A DNA stretch of 64,000 nt, taken from the NCBI GenBank assembly GCA_035235625.1, contig CP141143.1, forward strand, positions 38,177,178 to 38,241,177. Direction: 5' to 3'. Origin of the DNA: Saururus chinensis. Its lineage: Eukaryota > Streptophyta > Magnoliopsida > Piperales > Saururaceae. The position numbers were made by a program, and so were the translations under genes. Below the pieces are notes generated by a model. That model was not told the origin of the DNA. It ran no database searches and saw only the letters and a list, made by a program, of their open reading frames with translations. Shown piece by piece: positions 58,898-64,000 of the stretch (within the stretch, counting starts at the first letter, position 1; each line of letters opens with the position of its first letter).

Positions 58898-60755
58898 ATG
58901 GCAGATCCTTACTCCAATTTCTTCACAGGATGGTTCAACTACAACCCCTTGTTCCAAAGCTGCACCGTTACCACCTCTGCCCCTTCTGCTCCATCTCCCA
59001 CTCCTTCCCCTCAGTCTATGTGCTACAATTTCTACGCAAACACCGACCAGTACCACCACAATTACATCCCCTCCCAACCCTCTCCACCGCCTTCACCACC
59101 GCTGAGAGAAGCTCTTCCACTACTCAGCCTGAGCCCAATTAGGCCGGAACAAGAAGATCAGGAGCCATCTTGTGATGCCATGGAGGAGGGGCCTACAAAT
59201 AACCAGGGCAAGAAAAGGGATGAAAGCTGCCACTCCACTGTTAGGGATGATACTGTCACAGTTGCCCTTCACATAGGGCTCCCAAGCCATACTGATGCTG
59301 ATCTCATCTCTAGTGTTTCTTCCTCAGACATGGTGGACAAGGAGGATGGCAGCAGTGTATCTGGGTACTCCACTGCCAGGCTCAACAAGGGTCAGTACTG
59401 GATCCCCACCCCCGCCCAGATCCTCATTGGCCCCACCCAGTTCTCATGTCCTGTTTGCTGCAAGACCTTCAACAGATACAACAACATGCAGGTAATGTCT
59501 AATCTCTGATCCATGGTTCAAAGGAAAAGGTTCTTGAAAAAAGATGAGGGGAAAAAGAAAAGACTCATCCGTTTCTTCCCCATCTCTCCCCAGCTTGGCC
59601 TTTGGGTTCCTAGCTTTTCCTTTTTATAGAATCTCTTTTTCTGCACGATTTTGCTGAGATGCGAGTCTTGTTTCCATCAGCTTTCTTTTGGGTTTCATCC
59701 CAAAAAATTTTGAATTTTGTTTTTCTTCACTTTTATTTTTGCATGGCCAGTGGCAGTGGAGATGAGATGATCATCAAGATTTAAAGTTGTATCTGCTCCA
59801 TCTGAGCCAGCTGAGACCTTTTTTTATGTGATTTAACAACACGGGCAATGTTCCTTTTGGTGCTTTGAAGTTTGTGTTTTTTGTGCATTGGCACGCGTGT
59901 TGAACTGAAAAACCAACTCTCAGTCCCTACAAGCCAGGGCTCAGGTGACTTCAAACGACACGATTTCTCAATCTGCACTTCTGCCATCTTCACTCCAGTT
60001 TGCATGAAATCCTGCACATGGATTGCTTTTCTTCTCTGAGCCACTAGATCTGCCATCTTTATCCTCCTTTGTCGTCATCATGTACATCATCATCATCATT
60101 TACTTTTATTTACAAATAAAAATATCGGCATCGCCCCCTCCAATGTATCTTAACGAGAGTTATATTCGATTTGACGAACAGTTGCATAAAATTTTCATGG
60201 TAGTGAAGCAATGTGTGATAAAACTCAAGAAGAGTAAGAAATCCCATGTTTTAGCTTGTTCAGCATTGGGTATTTTGATATGTAATCTGATGCAATTGTA
60301 TCTTTTTGGCTGCGCAGATGCATATGTGGGGTCATGGCTCTCAATACAGGAAAGGGCCGGAGTCTCTGAGGGGGACCCAACCGACGGCTATGCTGAGGCT
60401 GCCTTGCTACTGTTGTGCTCCCGGATGCAGGAACAATATAGATCACCCAAGGGCAAAGCCACTGAAAGACTTCAGGACCCTCCAGACCCATTACAAGAGA
60501 AAGCATGGGATTAAGCCGTTCATGTGCAGGAAGTGTGGCAAAGCTTTTGCTGTAAGAGGGGACTGGAGGACCCATGAGAAGAACTGTGGGAAGCTATGGT
60601 ACTGCATCTGTGGGTCGGACTTCAAGCACAAGAGGTCTCTCAAGGACCATATCAAGGCCTTTGGCCAAGGCCATGCTGCATATGGCATTGACTTCTTTGA
60701 GGAGGATGATGAGCCGGCATCTGAAGTTGAGCAAGATAATGAGTCCTCTCAGTGA
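58898..60755 (+). CDS. WIP-domain C2H2 zinc finger transcription factor (NTT/WIP2-WIP4-WIP5 type), exons 58898-59491 and 60318-60755
   Basis: A plant-specific nuclear transcription factor, 343 residues in two exons; the family is about 300-380. The N-terminus is Ser/Pro/Thr-rich, with LPLLSLSP (near residue 75) and [11 protein letters not shown], a motif conserved in WIP proteins and similar to LxLxL repression motifs. The WIP domain starts with W168-I169-P170. Finger 1: C184, C187, H200, H204, split by the intron. Then C230/C235 with H256/H261, C268/C271 with H284/C288, and C294/C296 with H309. The block [20 protein letters not shown] and the acidic [13 protein letters not shown] tail are family hallmarks. 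The intron falls after NNMQ in phase 0 with GT/AG ends, the usual WIP position. In Arabidopsis this subgroup acts in transmitting-tract and root-tip development. One oddity is Cys-Cys (CPVCCKTF) where relatives usually have Cys-Ser. The frame is intact. Which of WIP2/4/5 is orthologous cannot be told here. Confidence 0.95.
59492..60317 (+). other. WIP gene intron (826 bp)
   Basis: GTAATG at the 5' end and TTTTTGGCTGCGCAG at the 3' end. Removing it joins ...RYNNMQ to MHMWGH in phase 0, restoring the first zinc finger. AT/T-rich as plant introns are; a short TCATCATCATCATC run lies near 60,085. Open frames inside are not genes. Confidence 0.93.
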
Positions 60756-63700
60756 TTGAGATGGATGAATGGGGAGTTGAGAACTAGATAAGATCCATCC
60801 GCCTTCCTTTGAGTATTATCAGCTACAGCAACACGCTATTTTCTCATCGGATGAACTCGGTAGAGTAGTTTTATTTTTGTTCTTCTCGTGCTAGTGCTGT
60901 CTATGGACAATGGCATTGTGAATTAATTCTTAGACTGCACTTCTAGTCTAGTTATGTTGTAATGAAAATTATCAAGTATCTTTTGCTTCTTTATGATGAT
61001 CAGAATCGTTATCGATCCTTCAGTTCCCAATATATGGTTCACTAATTCAAGTGATGAAATATAATTGCTACTTGATATGCCTGTATGCATCTAAGCATTT
61101 GTATAGAGAAATTCCAAAAGAATGAAAGTTAATAAATCCACAACATCTTTGCCAGCTAAGAGACTGAGAATTGGATCAAATGAATGTTTTCTTTTTATCA
61201 AGTATCTATAGCGAAAAAGGCAGGTGAATGGAGGGCAGGAACAATAAAAAGTTCCAAGCATGATCAGGAATATCCCAGAGTGAGGGACAGATTAGTAATG
61301 AGGTTTTTGATTGATGCTATAACTTTTATTCAGAGTGCCTTTGCCAAGTAATTCTGATTTGTCAAGTGATTCTTTTATCATCATTTTGTTGAAAAGAATT
61401 CTCAGATACTTCAATCATCTTAAGAACAAGAGAAATGAAATATAGTCCAACATCTTTCATTCATTGTTATTCCTTGCATTGTTATCAATGCAAGATAATA
61501 TTGAAAGGAACCGAAATATGTTAGCGCATGCGTCATCGATTCTATGACTGGCAATGAAACTTCACTAGCGATTTTACTGCTGAAGCTTTACCAGTGAATT
61601 TGGGATCTATGGAAGCCCATAGTTCTTAAACCTAATTAGTTTGATGGGTCTCCTTAGTTCCACCTTTTCCTCCCTTTCCATTCCTGTCAACTCCGCAAAG
61701 TGCTCGTGCCCTCTGGCCTCACCTAGTCAAGAAACAAATCCTGCAAGTATATATCCTCCCATACATGGGTTAAATAGGCTTTCCGGCCGGAAAATACATT
61801 ATCAGCTTTTGAGTGCATACGATGCCTTGCTTTGGATAGTGGGAGGGAGATGTGTTTGCTGATGGACGGAACATATACCTTGTGAGATTCAATGCCATGG
61901 AAATGCCATGGAAATTCAAATCAATGATTAGCCTGTAAGAAGAGAGAGAGAGAACAAGAGAGACAGGAAGGGAGGGAGAGAATACAATAAAGCGAAGGGA
62001 GAGTAGTAGTACTGCTAACAGTGGGGTAATAATAATGATTTCGGAGAAGGGAATAAATGGATCCTGGTGGCAATTTTTTGGTTCAAAAGAATACACGGTG
62101 TGAGCAGTCAAAGAGGCTTTCGAAACGTCTTGTCAACTACAATACATCCTTCAGATTATTGCAGAGTTGTTATGTGTGTGTTGTTTATGTTCTGTGACCG
62201 AGGGCACCAGTAGATGTCTCAAATTAGCCCACCACCGGCTGTTGGGCTCCACAACTGCAACTTATTCTTTCACCGTTTCTCTTTCTGACCTCACCTTAAT
62301 GTTTTTTCCTTAAAAAAAAAATTATTTTTCATCGTTTCTTTGATGGCCTTTCCTTTGGCGATAAGGTTGGAATGGCAGCACGGACTGAAAATAGTATAGC
62401 AAAAGAGTAACCAATGTTTTTAAATTTTTTTCTTTTCCTATATAATTAGTGGTTTGATACTATCTTGACTAAATTTACTATTTATCTCGGCAGGTGCCCA
62501 AATTACATGTAACTTAGATGCAGGCCTAACAAGCAGGCTACATTGCGATTGGCAGTCTCATTTTCTGTTCATCATTCGCTTAATTTTAGCAAGATTATAT
62601 AAGAATATATATTTTACTCCGTTACATAAGTATACATGAAGAAAGGGAGATAATGAAACTCACCTTAAACTTAAATTTTATTTTAGCATGTTGTATGCAT
62701 ATTGCTAGTATAATGTAAAGTTTATCCTATCCATTATTAATTAGAATTCCTTTTGGTTTTTGCCATTCAGGATTCAAAAAATGGTTTTTCTTGTAATTTT
62801 TTTATTGAGGGCTTTCTGCTATAGTTTTCCTCAACTGCGAAAGATGAAGGGCCTTGATGCCTTCAATGGACCCCTTTTCATAATCACCCTTTGCAATATT
62901 TTATTATATTTGACCGCTAAATGAGGGTGAGAGACCCACTTTAGTAAACAATAATGTCTTCCTTGGAAGAGTTAAAATGAAGTACTCGATCATTAAGCTA
63001 ATGTAATATGCAAACTGACCCAGTGGCTGAATTGGTGTTCAACTTAAGAAATCACCTTTATTAGATACGATACAACTAGTTTACAAAAGTTAGAATATGG
63101 AAAAGAATATGAACGAAGATATAGGATGATTGTCCTAGTAGCAAGATGATCACCTCAAGTCTTGGCAAGTGGGGTGTAGCAATATGATGCACGGTTATTT
63201 TATTTTTGACTGGGAAACTGCCGTTAATATGGTACACACATGGTAATATTATTTCCATCCGGTAATCAGTGTCTGAATTAGAAACCAGAAATAAATCAAA
63301 ATCAGTTCCTTTTAGTTCATTTTGATTTTCTAATCCAGACACTTATTACAAGACAGGAGGAATTATACTTATATATTAATATCGAACTTTATCCTGTTTT
63401 TTAATAAGTGAGCTGAATTTCATTACTAAGATGTAAAAGATTACATATGAGAAAGATTACTAAAGTAGGAAACCAAAAAAAAAAAAAAAAGAAATTACAG
63501 CTTCAAGCTACTTTTAAAATGATGAAAAGGCATATGATCTGACTTCGTGAGGGCAATTATCAAAACTAAGGGAGGAATTAATACTAATATTGCCTATATA
63601 AATCTGTGGCTGATTTTATGGAAATGAAGAAGAACATCTTGAGATAAATGAATACGATTCTAAAATGTTAAACCATTCTTCACTATAAATTCTATAGAAA

Positions 63701-64000
63701 TTAGTATATATATGGATAACCAAGTTACATAAATTGATAAATTTTAAATTTTTTCAACCATTGAGATAGCAGGGATTCAGCAAGAAAATAAGTATCATCA
63801 AGAACGATTTTGCACGGTTATACTAAAAGATGGCATACTGAAACGTATTTTATGGAGCCGTCAGTGGTCAAAGAATACTTATATGGAGTACTAGTTGTGA
63901 AAAGAAGTATCGTCAGGAATCATGCGGAGATGGGCACTGAATTGGACTTCCAAATATATCCTTTACCATGACCCTTTTAGGGTACGATTAGACGATTTAA
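60756..64000. other. WIP gene 3' flank and intergenic DNA
   Basis: A plausible 3' UTR follows the stop. AATGAAA at about 60,960 could be a near-upstream poly(A) element, unproven. The rest is AT-rich with no gene or transposon I can support. There is a 16-A run at 63,475-63,490 and a GA-rich patch at 61,936-61,980. Small open frames (for example 62,111-61,770 minus, 63,342-63,076 minus) lack recognisable domains. Confidence 0.5.

Noticed and set aside
60023..60514. 163-codon plus-strand frame overlapping WIP exon 2
   Set aside because: It runs from intron into exon in the wrong frame; the WIP reading explains this region.
63475..63490. A-run as the tail of a LINE or SINE
   Set aside because: No endonuclease or RT motif, no A/B box, and no flanking duplication seen next to it.

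Overview
This is nuclear DNA of a flowering plant. It shows plant-type LTR retrotransposons (Ty1/copia and Ty3/gypsy), initiator-methionine-tRNA primer sites, a Mutator-like transposase, AT-rich intergenic DNA, and one intact intron-containing gene of the plant-specific WIP zinc-finger family. The sequence does not fix the species. I see nothing bacterial, viral or organellar.

Layout. (1) 1-2.4 kb: a decayed MULE transposase on the minus strand, running off the left edge, broken by three TGA stops and a frameshift. (2) 4.0-4.4 kb: an array of hairpin-forming repeats and a perfect 17-bp inverted repeat. (3) 4.4-34.5 kb: a nest of retrotransposons. Its backbone is a SIRE/Maximus-like copia family found in both orientations, whose LTRs begin TG(T/A)AAGAACATA and carry clusters of ATCGATTG-type motifs. 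A minus-strand copy (about 18.2-32.7 kb) is interrupted by a gypsy LTR that itself sits inside another LTR, by a small LTR-plus-primer-site element carrying pieces of two host genes (a CCCH zinc finger and aconitase), and by another LTR. A gypsy protease/RT fragment follows at 32.7-33.8 kb. (4) 34.7-37.2 kb: short subterminal-type repeats surrounding long GA/CT tracts arranged head to head, perhaps a CACTA-like non-autonomous element. (5) 37.2-45.3 kb: SIRE-like LTRs, a minus-strand non-autonomous relative with gag but no visible pol, and a probable solo LTR. (6) 45.5-48.0 kb: a gypsy-type LTR with no visible internal region. (7) 48.0-50.2 kb: a broken Tork/TNT1-like copia. (8) 50.3-55.0 kb: a gag-only gypsy element with two LTRs and a perfect 5-bp target duplication (TCTAG), holding another LTR inside it. 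(9) 55.0-64 kb: low-repeat DNA with the only intact host gene, a two-exon WIP-type C2H2 transcription factor at 58,898-60,755 (+).

No operon-like cooperation exists here. Everything left of 55 kb is layered transposon debris, and the functional gene content is the WIP gene. The observations most worth following are the chimeric captured-gene element at 26.6-29.1 kb, the hairpin array at 4.0-4.3 kb, the gag-only element, and the motif clusters shared by the SIRE-like LTRs. Family calls come from reading translated motifs by eye; no database search was run.
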